From Baffinella frigidus (lineage: Eukaryota > Cryptophyceae > Cryptomonadales > Baffinellaceae): a DNA stretch of 17,351 bases. Position numbers and translations under genes: made by a program. The notes below the pieces were generated by a model. The model worked only from the letters and a program-made list of their open reading frames with translations, did no database searches and was not told the DNA's origin. Location: assembly GCA_026770585.1 (NCBI GenBank), contig MU646594.1, positions 383,638-400,988 on the forward strand, written 5' to 3'. Position 1 is the first letter of the stretch, and each line of letters begins with the position of its first letter. Below are positions 7,703-15,587 of this stretch, piece by piece.

Positions 7703-10700
7703 ATGTCAAAAGCCCAGAAATCCACAAGAGTGGGAGGTGGCGCCACGCGTTCCGCTTCTTTGCAGCCGGCTTCCTTCGTGTCCGTTCCTCTGAGAACCGT
7801 TCCCCTCACCACCGCGCCAGTTGTTCGCAACAACCTCCTCTGGGGCTCAAAAACGGAGACGCTTCCCCTCCCAGCGCAGCCGGACACTGCGGTGGGCTTC
7901 CGGAAGTACGACGAGACCGTGGTTTCCCGCTCGCACTCTCTGTCTACCTCTTTTGTGTACGGCTCGGACGAGAGCTTCACGCGAAGAGTCTCGATGGAGC
8001 CAGACACATCCTTCATGCTTGTAGCCGCACAGCGCCCCCAAGACATCAATAGCGGCAACGACTCCCCGTCGCCCTCAACACCGATCGGGAGCAAGAAGTG
8101 GGTGTTTCCAGAGGAGGCGATCAGTATGCGGAGCCCAGTGCGTCGGGCGCCGCCCGACGAAGACAGGCTTGTGAAAGTCGACGTGTTCGTGCACAGCGCG
8201 CTGCTGTCAAGGTGGCCGAAGCATGTGCTCACGCTGCGGGTGGGCACTACCGTGCGGAGTCTCGAGCAGGTTCCCCCCCCCAGCAAGCACTCTTTTCCCG
8301 GAAGGCCAGCAATGTTGATATCATCCGGACGAGTATTCGACGCTGGTTGGTCTCATCCGGACGAGTAGTAATGAATACGATTTCCGGGATCTCCGATCCA
8401 ATTCTGGTGTATCCCAAGGCTCTAAATGGAGTCTAGATAGACGAATGTCTTATTTTTACCACTAAGATACACCAAAATCGTATTCATTGTGAATACTCGA
8501 TGGGTTTAGATCGCTCGCATCACAGAATCTGAGTCGCGAGTCATCCGAGTCGATGGTGCGAGTTCCCAGATTCAGTCATGGCACTAATCACATTAGACCC
8601 TGGGCCCTGAACCCTGGACCCCGCTCGCATCACTGAATCTGAGTCTCGAGTCATCCGAGTCGGCGATGCGAGTTCTGAGATTCAGTCATGTCCGTACTCA
8701 GAATAAACCCTGGACCCTGAACCCTGGACCCTGAACCATAAACCCTATTAGGGCTGAGTTATCAGCAAGAAAGATATGACAGTATCAGCTGAGTGCTGAT
8801 ATACGAGTTATCAGATATATCAGCTCTCAGCTGATTTGATATCAGCAAGGTTTCGGTGGAGACTCTTCGGCCTTGAACCCCTTCAAAAACCTAAACCCTA
8901 AACCCTAAACCCTAAACCCTAAACCCCAAATCCCAAACCCCAAATCCTAAACCCTAAACCCCAAAACCTAAACCCTGAACCCTATACCCTATACCCTACA
9001 CCCTACACCCTAAACCCTTCACCCTACACCCCACACCCTAAACCTGTGTCGCGAATCCCGGCAACGCGCAGGCGCTGCTATCCGAGCTCTCTTCAAACAT
9101 CGACCCCGCGACAGCTCTCGACGGAAGCAACAAGGTCAGTTGAGTGGATAGGTCAGTTTGGTGGATTGAGTGGATAACAAGGTCAGTTGAGTGGAAAGGT
9201 CAGTTGGGTGGATTGAGTGGATAACAAGGTCAGTTGAGTGGATGACAAGGTCAGCTCAGTGGATAAACCCGGTGCCAGCGACCCCCCCCCTACGCTAGAT
9301 CTGACCGGAGGCAATCGCAAAAGTCTATTTCGACCAATTTCCCTTATTGTTTGTCAACTTTTTTGGCAGAATGGACGGATTTCCGTCCATTCTGCCTTTG
9401 AGTTGACTTTTGATTGACATTCATCACGTCCAAAGTGGCACCTTCCGTCCCACGTCGAAACACCCTGGACATCCTAGCTCGGCCTCACTCCGGTTGACTG
9501 ATCGTTTTCTCGCCAAAAGTTGACGGATTTATACCACACACCCGGGGAACCAATTTCCGGTCTCCTCATTTTGAGGAGACCATCAACTTAGGTAGAGCTG
9601 GAAGGTGCAGCGACTCTCTCAGCAAACCTGTATTTGTGTTGAGCGAGAGATGACCAACACTTAGCAGCCTCAGGGGGCTTCACGGATACAGTCCCATTTA
9701 AACTATGTGTACTAGATTCTTATCCTTTTCCCTGGAATTCTAACCGCGTTTCCCCCGGATATCCGGGGGGGAAGGAACTCGGCCGCTGCTAAGTGGATAG
9801 CGGACTACGAAGAGATGTCGTGAGTAATTCTCAAGTGAATAATCCATAGGACCCTACGGTAGAAAAAAACGCAAGGACAAAGGCTGGTCCTACGGATATC
9901 CTAACCGATTCTTTGTCAGAATCCAGTAAACAATCCCTTCGTAGCCCGCTGTGTGGCGGCCCTCCATCTCCACTGAACGATGCGTCCCGTGTCGCTCGCA
10001 TTGTCGTTGGCAGAATGGCGTTGATCAAAACGTTCTCTGAGAGAATTTCGGGCTGGCAGTGTGATGCTGGTGAGCACCTTACTCAAGACTTCTGGGCAAG
10101 CTACGCTGAACAGGCCGCACAAGGTCTAGCTCCGCCTCACCCACTTTAGACGTCATGGTTGTCAATCAAAAGTCAACTTAATTGCAGAATGTACGAAAAT
10201 CCGTACATTCCGCCGAAAGTTAACGAAAATCAAAGGAAATTGGTCGAAATTGACTTCTGCGATTGCCTCCCCTCTGATCTAGCGTAGCTCGGGTTGGCCG
10301 GCAATTCTCAAGTATTGTCAAGTTGACATGCTGGTCTGCGCTACAAATCCGTTACCAACTTTGGGGCAGGCAAGAGCCTGGGCCCACCCAATCGGTGAGC
10401 CTTCCCGCCATGCCTAACGCGCACCAAACTCATCTCGAAAGATAACTGAATCAGTTCCCTAATTAGCGGTTCTCGTTTAATTAGGACGCCTAATTAAGTT
10501 GACTATGCCCTAACTAATTTCTCCTATTCAACCTCCTATTGAAAAGGAACTGATTCAGTTATATTCCGAGATGAAAACCGTATACGAGACATCCTGCATC
10601 GCCCCTGGAAACTGTGTGCTGGATTTGAGGGGTTAGGGTTGTACGGGTTAGGCGCAAGGTGCCTTCCTTCCCGCCGTGCCGGCGGGAAGGAAGGTGAAAA

Positions 10701-13096
10701 TTCTTTTTTTGCGTCCATCTAGTGTGAAGCGTTGTGTTTTGGGGACGTGATCGGTACAAATTCTAGGACGCGACAGTAGTGTTGGAGACAGTGGAATGCC
10801 AAGCTCCGCGCTCAGGTAACCCGGGCTCCCCATTAAATACATTTAGATCAGAACTCCGTACACACGCTCCAGTTCATAGAGCACCTAAGTGCATTTGATG
10901 AGGCGCCCAGATTGACTGAGACAGAGCTATCCCTCAAGTGGCGAGTAGGCTCATACGCCCTACCGTAGGGCCCTAGGACCTGCCTAGGACCTCAGCGGGT
11001 CGTTTTCGACCCGCTGGCCACTTAAGGGATGGAGCTAAACCGCGCGCCCCGAATGGCCGTTTGCCTCAATCTGTGCAAGGCCATGCGATATTGGAGGGGA
11101 GAGGGCGTTTAGGTCCTGGCCTTGCAAGGCCTTCACGGAAGGGAACCCATGGTGGCCATGGTGGGTTCGATCCGTAACAAACACACCTTTCTCCCTCTTG
11201 AAGAAGCCTACAGGGGGTACCTCGCTCATAAGAAAACGCCCCCCCTAGGACCCTACAGTAGGCCTATGCCTACGGTCCTATGGTGGTCCTAGGGGGGGGG
11301 GGGGCGGTTTCGTATGAGCGAGGTACCCCTGTACCTACCCCGGGGGTCACAGCGGGCCCCAGCGCTGATTGAGTTGCAGCGCGGGCCACCAGCAGCCCGA
11401 AACAGCTTATTTCGCTGGGGAGCTGCGGATATTCATCCATAGGACCCTGCGGTAGGACACGCCTAGGGACCTAGGGTTTCCCTAGGGGCGTGAATAGATG
11501 GCTGGCACACTTTATAGTGTATCGCCTGGGGGAAATCCCGTTTTTCGAAGACCGGGTTTAAGCTGCTGCGGGTTGGTGGTGACCTGGAGCTTCACGCCCC
11601 TAGGGAAACCCTAGGTCCCTAGGCGTGTCCTACCGTAGGGTCCTATGGATGAATATCCGCAGCTCCCCAGCGAAATAAGCTGTTTCGGGCTGCTGGTGGC
11701 CCGCGCTGCCCTTCACCCCATGGCTGCACCACGGTGCACAGAAACTGCCCCCCCCATAGGACTACCATAGGGCCCTAGGCATCGTCCTACTGTAGGGTCC
11801 TAGGGGGTGGCGTTTTCTGAAGAAGACCCCCCGTCGGCACCAGGTCGCACCCCCCTAATGCGAAAAGCTTACGTTAACGGACCCCTTAAGGGGTCGGTTA
11901 ACGTGGGCTTACTGGAGCCGTTGATGGTCAACCGGGCTCTAAAACGATTTTAAAAGCAATTTCAGGACTTTTAAAGCCCAAGAATGTTTTCCATTATAAA
12001 TTTTGTACCAAAGTTACAACTGCGTTAACGTAAGCTTTTTGCATGACCCCGTGACAAGAAGAGAGAGAGACAACCGAGAGAGACCTTTGTTGCTAGCGAG
12101 AGAGACGTTTGTTACTATCGACAGACGTTTGTTACTAGCGAGAAACCGTTAGTACTAGTGAGAGTCCTTGAGTTCTCGCGAGAGACCTTGAGTACTAGCG
12201 AGAGTCCTTGAGTACTAGCGAGAGTCCTTGAGTACTAGCGAGAGACACAGGGGAAGAAGACGCCCCTCAGCGCCAGGTGCATAGTGTGTGCGGAGAGAGA
12301 TAGAGCGGTTTTCGCATCTGTCGGCCACCCACCGATATGAAATTATGAACAAGGGCTCCAATTCCGGCCACCTTTGGCATTTTTATCACAAAATAAAACT
12401 CTAAAACTTCAGAATCATGCCAAAAGTTGCCGGAATTGGAGCCCTTGTTCATATTTTCATGTCGGTGAGTGGCCGACAGATGAGAAAACCGCTCTATTTA
12501 CGGCTCGAAGCCAACATGGCCTCGGGGGGCATGCAACTAGAGAGAGCGGGAGTGGGAGCCCAGGAGGGCGCAGGGTACTGCCAACCACAGCTAGAACCGG
12601 AGGGGGGAGGGCAACAACGGGCCACCTTGCGTCCACTGCCGTGAAGGCCGTGCAAGACCTCTCTGCACACCGCTCAAACCCCTGTACCCTGTACCCTAGA
12701 CCCTAAACCCTGAACCCTAAACCTCAACACACAAACCCCAAACCCTAAACACTGCACCCTAAACCCTGCACCCTGAACCCTGCACCCTGCACCCTGCACC
12801 CTGCACCCTGAACCCTGAATCCTAAACCCTGAACCCTAAATCCCGAACCCTGAACCCTGAACCCTAAACCCTAATCTCTCGCAGTGACGTGGGGGATCTG
12901 ACACTGCTAGAAGTGCTCGAGTCCTGCCCTTCGAACCCTAAACCCTGAAACCTAACACCTAAACCCTGCACCCTAAACCCTGAACCCTAAACCCTAAACC
13001 CTAAACCCTCGCAGTGACGCGGGGGATCGGACGCTGCTAGAAGTGCTCAAGTTCTGCCCATCCAAGAGCAAACTCACCCTCCACGCCTTCGCGCCT
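7703..13096 (+). CDS. Unrecognised gene with a putative C-terminal ubiquitin-like domain (multi-exon model)
   Basis: Exon 1 (7703-8269, 189 codons) starts at the first ATG after an in-frame stop (7676). It encodes a Ser/Pro/Thr-rich, probably disordered region, then KVDVFVHS and HVLTLRVGTTVRSLEQ. Joining donor CAG|GTT (8270) to an exon at 9072-9134 (ALLSELSSNIDPATALDGSNK minus none of 21 residues in phase 0) gives a continuous helix-like segment. A 26-nt micro-exon (12251-12276, GKKTPLSA) and an exon from 13015 (DAGDRTLLEVLKFCPSK, then KLTLHAFA) keep phase through AG+T. The predicted order strand-strand-helix-strand resembles a beta-grasp fold; this is inference and no specific family is recognised. 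The last exon runs into family A copy 10, which gives TAA at 13106, so the true end is unclear. Exon 1 is well supported by codon usage; the joins are less certain. Confidence 0.5.
8363..8500. mobile_element. Hairpin element
   Basis: GTAATGAATACGATTT with TGGTGTAT (left) pairs with ATACACCA and AAATCGTATTCATTGTG (right). The short duplicate TCATCCGGACGAGTA at 8323-8337 and 8353-8367 adjoins it. The open frame from exon 1 (read past 8269) ends inside this element. Confidence 0.65.
8513..8746. repeat. Two-copy tandem repeat, period about 110 bp
   Basis: GCTCGCATCAC(A/T)GAATCTGAGT starts at 8513 and 8623. Each copy continues CGAGTCATCCGAGTCG, then GATTCAGTCATG, then CCCTGGACCCTGAACCC-type units. 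Each copy is itself a partial hairpin (GAATCTGAG/CAGATTC). Confidence 0.75.
8757..8850. repeat. Low-complexity palindromic stretch (ATCAGCTGA-like)
   Basis: Repeated TATCAGC/GCTGATA words in both orientations form several alternative short stems. Confidence 0.55.
8885..9052. repeat. Telomere-like array before exon 9072
   Basis: At least four consecutive CCCTAAA units, then CCCCAAA, CCCTATA and CCCTACA variants, ending 20 bp before the exon acceptor GCGCAG. Confidence 0.9.
9134..9267. repeat. 47-bp minisatellite built on a splice-donor sequence
   Basis: GGTCAGTTGAGTGGA occurs at 9134, 9181 and 9228 with a 47-bp period, plus shorter internal copies. The first copy is the donor of the candidate exon 9072-9134 (AACAAG|GTCAGTTGAG). 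Later copies repeat AACAAG|GTCAGTTGAG exactly, so the end of the exon and the donor are multiplied. Confidence 0.85.
9291..10286. mobile_element. 1-kb element with 147-bp terminal inverted repeats
   Basis: The left arm 9291-9438 (TACGCTAGATC...) and right arm 10141-10286 (...GATCTAGCGTA) are reverse complements at roughly 85% by eye. Each arm contains its own hairpin: in the left arm GGCAGAATGGACGGA and TCCGTCCATTCTGCC form a 15-bp stem with a 2-nt loop. Inside lie a perfect 10-bp hairpin (9559-9581, GGTCTCCTCA), a family F element (9658-9795), and a 78-codon open frame (9913-10149) with no recognised domain. Probably a non-autonomous DNA transposon; no transposase is visible. Confidence 0.75.
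9658..9795 (+). mobile_element. Hairpin/MITE family F, copy 2
   Basis: Ends CACTTAGCAGCC and GCTGCTAAGTG. Contains GGATATCCGGGGGGGAAGGA. Nested inside the 1-kb element. Confidence 0.8.
10287..10428. other. Unassigned spacer
   Basis: 142 bp with nothing recognised. Confidence 0.4.
10429..10576. mobile_element. Hairpin/MITE family C, copy 2
   Basis: Close relative of 2091-2242 along its whole length, including CTATGCCCTAACTAATTTCT and GAAAAGGAACTGATTCAGTT. Confidence 0.88.
10662..10694. other. Perfect 15-bp hairpin followed by a T-run
   Basis: CCTTCCTTCCCGCCG and CGGCGGGAAGGAAGG with a 3-nt loop, then a T7 run at about 10704. It looks like a bacterial terminator but has no such role in nuclear DNA. 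Possibly the centre of a decayed element. Confidence 0.7.
10801..10927. mobile_element. Degenerate copy of hairpin family D
   Basis: Shares CGGGCTCCCCATTAAATACA, AGCAGAA-like and GACAGAGCTAT pieces with 2754-2870. Confidence 0.5.
10928..11030. mobile_element. Hairpin/MITE family J, copy 2
   Basis: Ends TATCCCTCAAGTGGC and GCCACTTAAGGGAT. Carries an extra hairpin CAGCGGGTCG/CGACCCGCTG (10993-11016). Confidence 0.88.
11118..11167. other. Two perfect palindromes
   Basis: GGCCTTGCAAGGCC (11118-11131) and a 24-bp perfect palindrome at 11144-11167 centred on TGGCCA (AACCCATGG...CCATGGTGGGTT). No element ends are seen. Confidence 0.75.
11209..11333. mobile_element. Hairpin/MITE family A, copy 8
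   Basis: Full element with G/C runs of 10 or more and ends TACAGGGGGTACCTCGCTCA / TGAGCGAGGTACCCCTGTA. Confidence 0.92.
11376..11709. repeat. Nearly perfect 119-bp inverted repeat with 96-bp spacer
   Basis: Arm 11376-11494 and arm 11591-11709 are reverse complements with about one mismatch seen by eye (CCCTGCGG versus CCCTACGG). The spacer 11495-11590 is unrelated. The arms contain a CCTAGG-type core resembling families A and J, so a MITE-like core was captured inside a larger fold-back. Confidence 0.92.
11739..11819. mobile_element. Family A core without outer ends (copy 9)
   Basis: Starts CAGAAACTGCCCCCCCC and ends GGCGTTTTCTG, with the family core. The outer GGGGTACCTCGCTCATAA is missing on both sides. 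Confidence 0.8.
11820..11845 (+). pseudogene. Echo of the micro-exon at 12251, with donor
   Basis: GAAGAAGACCCCCCGTCGGC then ACCAG|GTCGCA resembles GAAGAAGACGCCCCTCAGCG then CCAG|GTGCAT. It abuts the family A core copy 9. Weak because the exon itself is short. Confidence 0.45.
11858..12044. mobile_element. Element with 22-bp terminal inverted repeats
   Basis: ATGCGAAAAGCTTACGTTAA and CG follow at 11858-11879, and CGTTAACGTAAGCTTTTTGC and AT at 12023-12044 are complementary with one mismatch. An internal palindrome ACCCCTTAAGGGGT lies near the left end. AT-rich, non-coding interior. Confidence 0.75.
12058..12246. repeat. 20-bp minisatellite
   Basis: GAGAGTCCTTGAGTACTAGC repeats with a 20-bp period from about 12120. 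More diverged 20-22 bp units (ACGTTTGTTACTAGCGAGA) lie to the left. It ends at the acceptor ACACAG of the micro-exon 12251. Confidence 0.9.
12300..12497. mobile_element. Family L: hairpin element with 81-bp arms
   Basis: 12300-12380 and 12417-12497 are reverse complements at above 90% by eye, separated by 36 bp. Ends ATAGAGCGGTTTTCGCATCT / AGATGAGAAAACCGCTCTAT. Single copy in the window. Confidence 0.9.
12678..12876. repeat. Telomere-like array (CCCTGAA/CCCTGCA/CCCTAAA)
   Basis: About 200 bp of heptamers, including a run of CCCTGCA. It ends just before the acceptor TCTCGCAG of the exon echo at 12885. Confidence 0.9.
12885..12935 (+). pseudogene. Exon echo: 5' part of exon 13015 with acceptor
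   Basis: Encodes DVGDLTLLEVLESCPS in the same phase as DAGDRTLLEVLKFCPS of 13015. It breaks off into telomere-like repeats (TCGAA|CCCTAAACCC). The upstream TCTCGCAG is copied as well. Confidence 0.85.
12936..13010. repeat. Telomere-like array
   Basis: CCCTAAA/CCCTGAA units between the echo at 12885 and the exon at 13015. Confidence 0.9.
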
Positions 13097-13194
13097 CCTC
13101 GCTCATAAGAAACCGCCCCCCCCTAGGACTCTACACCTGTACAGTAGGCCTATGCCTAGGGCCCTATGGTGGTTCTAGGGGGGGGCGGTTTCTT
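13097..13194. mobile_element. Family A, copy 10 (ends trimmed)
   Basis: Starts at CCTCGCTCATAAGAAACCGC and ends GGCGGTTTCTT. It directly abuts the exon at its left and the next exon echo at its right. Its right end provides TTTCTTCAG, an acceptor-like sequence for the echo. Confidence 0.85.
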
Positions 13195-13197
13195 CAG

Positions 13198-13272
13198 GGA
13201 TCGGACGCTGGTGGAAGTGCTCGCATCCTGCCAAGGGCAAACTCACCCTCCACGCGTTCACGCTTCCTCGAG
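13198..13272 (+). pseudogene. Exon echo of 13015 with frameshift
   Basis: Starts GGATCGGACGCTGGTGGAAG and resembles 13022-13093 throughout. A 4-nt deletion after TCCTGCC shifts the frame before AAACTCACCCTCCACGC. Confidence 0.8.
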
Positions 13273-13661
13273 CAGGGGTCCCTCGCCCATAAGAAACCGC
13301 CTCCCCACTTAGCAGCCACCGGGGGCTTCACGGATACAGTCCATCTAAACCGCATTTTCCCCGGATATCCGGGGGGGAAGGAACTCGGCTGCTGCTAAGT
13401 GGACAGGGGTACCTCGCTCATAAGAAACCGCCTCCTCCTAGGATAGGACCCTGCAGTAGGGCTTCTACATGTAACCGCATTTCCCCCGGATATCCGGGGG
13501 GTAAGGAACTCGGCCGCTGCTAAGTGGACAGGGGTACCTCGCTCATAAGAAACCGCCTCTTCCTGGGATAGGACCCTACAGCAGGGCTATGCCTAGCTAG
13601 GGCCCTATGGTGGTCCCTAGCTAGGGGGGGGGCAGTTTCGTACGAGCGAGGTACTCTTGTA
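13273..13661. mobile_element. Cluster of nested family A and F elements with a tandem duplication
   Basis: In order: family A left end 13273-13315; short family F 13316-13401; family A left half 13402-13471; family F right half 13472-13526; full family A 13527-13661. The segment CCGGATATCCGGGGG...AAGTGGACAGGGGTACC and the following A half is repeated with a period of about 122 bp (13352 and 13474). Confidence 0.85.
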
Positions 13662-13731
13662 GCAGCCTTGCGGAGGAATGTATGGCGGAAATGTTTATGG
13701 GATGCATGGCGGCAATGTTTGTAAATTATGT

Positions 13732-13766
13732 CAAGGGAAAGCTCACGCTCCCTGCCTGCACGCCTC
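13732..13766 (+). pseudogene. Possible exon echo (3' part of exon 13015)
   Basis: CAAGGGAAAGCTCACGCTCC then CTGCCTGCACGCCTC resembles CAAGGGCAAACTCACCCTCC then ACGCGTTCACGC of the copy at 13198. Diverged. Confidence 0.5.
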
Positions 13767-14522
13767 GTACAGGCCAACGCCTGTAGCGTGAAGCCCAGTG
13801 GTTGGTCGGATATGCAACACGTTTCAGACGAGACACGTTTATTAGAGAAAAGCGACCAGGTCTGCAACTCTGCCGTAGGAACCCATGGCAGTGCGTGATT
13901 ACACGCAAGGTGCCCCTGCATCACTCACTGCATACATGCATCGGTACATAGAGGATATACATGTACACCTACGACGCGTTAGTACGTGCGGTCTGCCACT
14001 TGAGGGATAGCCCGGATATCCCTGCACTGTAGGATCCCAGTGGGTTGCGGCTCCTTACGTGCGAGGTACCCCTTTAGGGATGCGTGGGCTGCGTTGCGGT
14101 GGCTGATGAGTGTCGAGTGCATGTACTGTAGTAGGGGCCTACGCCCTGCTGAGGGTCAAATATGACCCGCTCGCCAATTACGGGACACGCATCTACGCAC
14201 CTTCACCATTCATTCATTGATTCCTTGATTCATCCCGCCACCACACGCACACCACACGGCGCGCGTCATCCCGCGGCGACCGTAGACGTCCACGCCCGCT
14301 CTTCGTCGGTCAGCCGCAACGCGCTTCTTTCCGGAGCGTCGGGGTGCCCTGCGCGACACACCACAACGTCACTGCACCGCTCCTCCACGCAGCCACACCA
14401 CCATCCTCAACGCGCTGCGCCCAGTCTTTGTTCTCGCCGCCCCGAGCGCAACCAGCCTCCAGATCTAATCGAAACACAGAATTACTCCCCTGCTCTCAGG
14501 GGAGTGGCTCTCTCCACTCCTC
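13767..14522. other. Intergenic, remnants of elements only
   Basis: A family J end (GCCACTTGAGGGATA) at about 13996, a family A right end (GTGCGAGGTACCCCTTTAGG) at about 14053, and another J-like piece near 14141-14185. The stretch 14190-14500 is open in one frame for 132 codons but shows no recognisable domain. Confidence 0.5.
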
Positions 14523-14630
14523 TATCCCTTAAGTGGCGGACGGGCGAATATTCGCCCTAACTCGCCCAGGCAGGTCCTACTAGGGCCCTACCGTAGGTCG
14601 TATGCGCCTACTCGCCACTTAAAGGGATAG
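14523..14630. mobile_element. Hairpin/MITE family J, copy 3
   Basis: TATCCCTTAAGTGGCGGACG at the left and GCCACTTAAAGGGATA at the right. Core TACTAGGGCCCTACCGTAGG. Internal palindrome GGGCGAATATTCGCCC. Confidence 0.9.
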
Positions 14631-14846
14631 AGCCTCGCGCACACGCGACCCGTACGTAACTGTTGCCGATCAGCTTGAACCGCCGCGGGGGTGACTCCAC
14701 CCGGGCAGCTCTGAATCCGGCTCCGCGTGCCCTTCCCCCCGTGGGGTTCCGGGCGCACCTCGCTTGCTTTCCGCACCGCTGTAGGCCCCGTGCGGGTATC
14801 TCGATCCACGGGCCCCGTTCGCGACGCGTTCCAACCCTGCACCCCC

Positions 14847-15011
14847 TATCTCTCGCTCGCGCGCGCTCTCTCTCTCTCTCTCTCTTTATCTATCGTTCTC
14901 TCGTTCCCCCCCCGCCCCCCCGCGTCTCTCGCTATATCTCGCTCTCGCTCGCTCGCTCGCGCGCGCGCGCTCTCTCTCCATCGTTCTCTCTCTCTATCGC
15001 TCTCGCTCTGT
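14847..15011. repeat. CT/CG-rich microsatellite
   Basis: Runs of CTCTCT, CGCTCG and CGCGCG upstream of the polycystin gene. Long open frames across it are artefacts. Confidence 0.9.
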
Positions 15012-15587
15012 CAAGGGCACGTCGGTGCTCCATACTGGAGGATCAGTGTGCGCCCTTGGTGGCCCAAGCACCAGGCCCCATCCGCTCAACTCAATCAGTT
15101 TGCTGGTGTGAGCAGTTCACTGTGTGCGGCCGTGCTGCAAGTCGAGAAAGGCGGGGAGAGGCGGATGGGCAGCGGGTATTGTGCGATGGGAAGCAACGCG
15201 GCTTTCCGGACGGGCGGGAAGGGCGCACCTGGCGTTGGGCTCGTCGCAGGCTGGGCGGGATCCGACTGCGCCCGAACCGGGGTGTGCTGTTGTTCGCTGA
15301 GGCTCCATGTGTCGTCCGGGCTCCGCTGCGCCTCTTCGTGCGCTGAACCGGGGCCGGTGGCGCTTGCGTGGGCGCTCGGCATCGCGGATCGTCGGGTTGA
15401 GAAAGCGAGAATCTCAGATTCTGGTTTTAAAACTGCTCCAGAGGCTTTTTAAAAATCGACCGCTGGAGCCATTGAATTTTGAAGGTCGGTTTGGCTTGGA
15501 AGGGCGGTCCAGGGTGGTTCCTCTCTGTTGCGGCCGCTGATTGGCGCTGGAGACCTTTGGTGGAGTTGAGCGGGAAAGCGCGGCAAG
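15012..15587 (+). promoter_or_regulatory. Upstream region and 5' leader of the polycystin gene
   Basis: Non-repetitive DNA before the ATG at 15588. Contains two TTTAAAA-like AT clusters at about 15424 and 15448 in otherwise GC-rich sequence, possible core promoter positions by inference only. The start context GCAAGATGG has A at -3 and G at +4. Confidence 0.35.

Noticed and set aside
7648-8286. 212-codon minus-strand open frame
   Set aside because: Mirror of exon 1 at 7703-8269, whose codon usage and downstream joins favour the plus strand.
9913-10149. 78-codon open frame as a transposase fragment
   Set aside because: No catalytic motif or recognisable similarity; noted only within the 1-kb element.
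10662-10710. Rho-independent terminator
   Set aside because: The hairpin plus T-run has the shape, but the context is eukaryotic nuclear DNA with no gene ending there.
11144-11175. tRNA-like B-box GGTTCGATCC
   Set aside because: It is part of a palindrome; no A box, anticodon arm or acceptor stem pairs with it.
12058-12246. CRISPR-like array
   Set aside because: Units are contiguous with no unique spacers; it is a plain minisatellite in eukaryotic DNA.
14663-15452. Two long plus-strand open frames
   Set aside because: Both cross a CT/CG microsatellite with no recognisable domain; codon content looks compositional.
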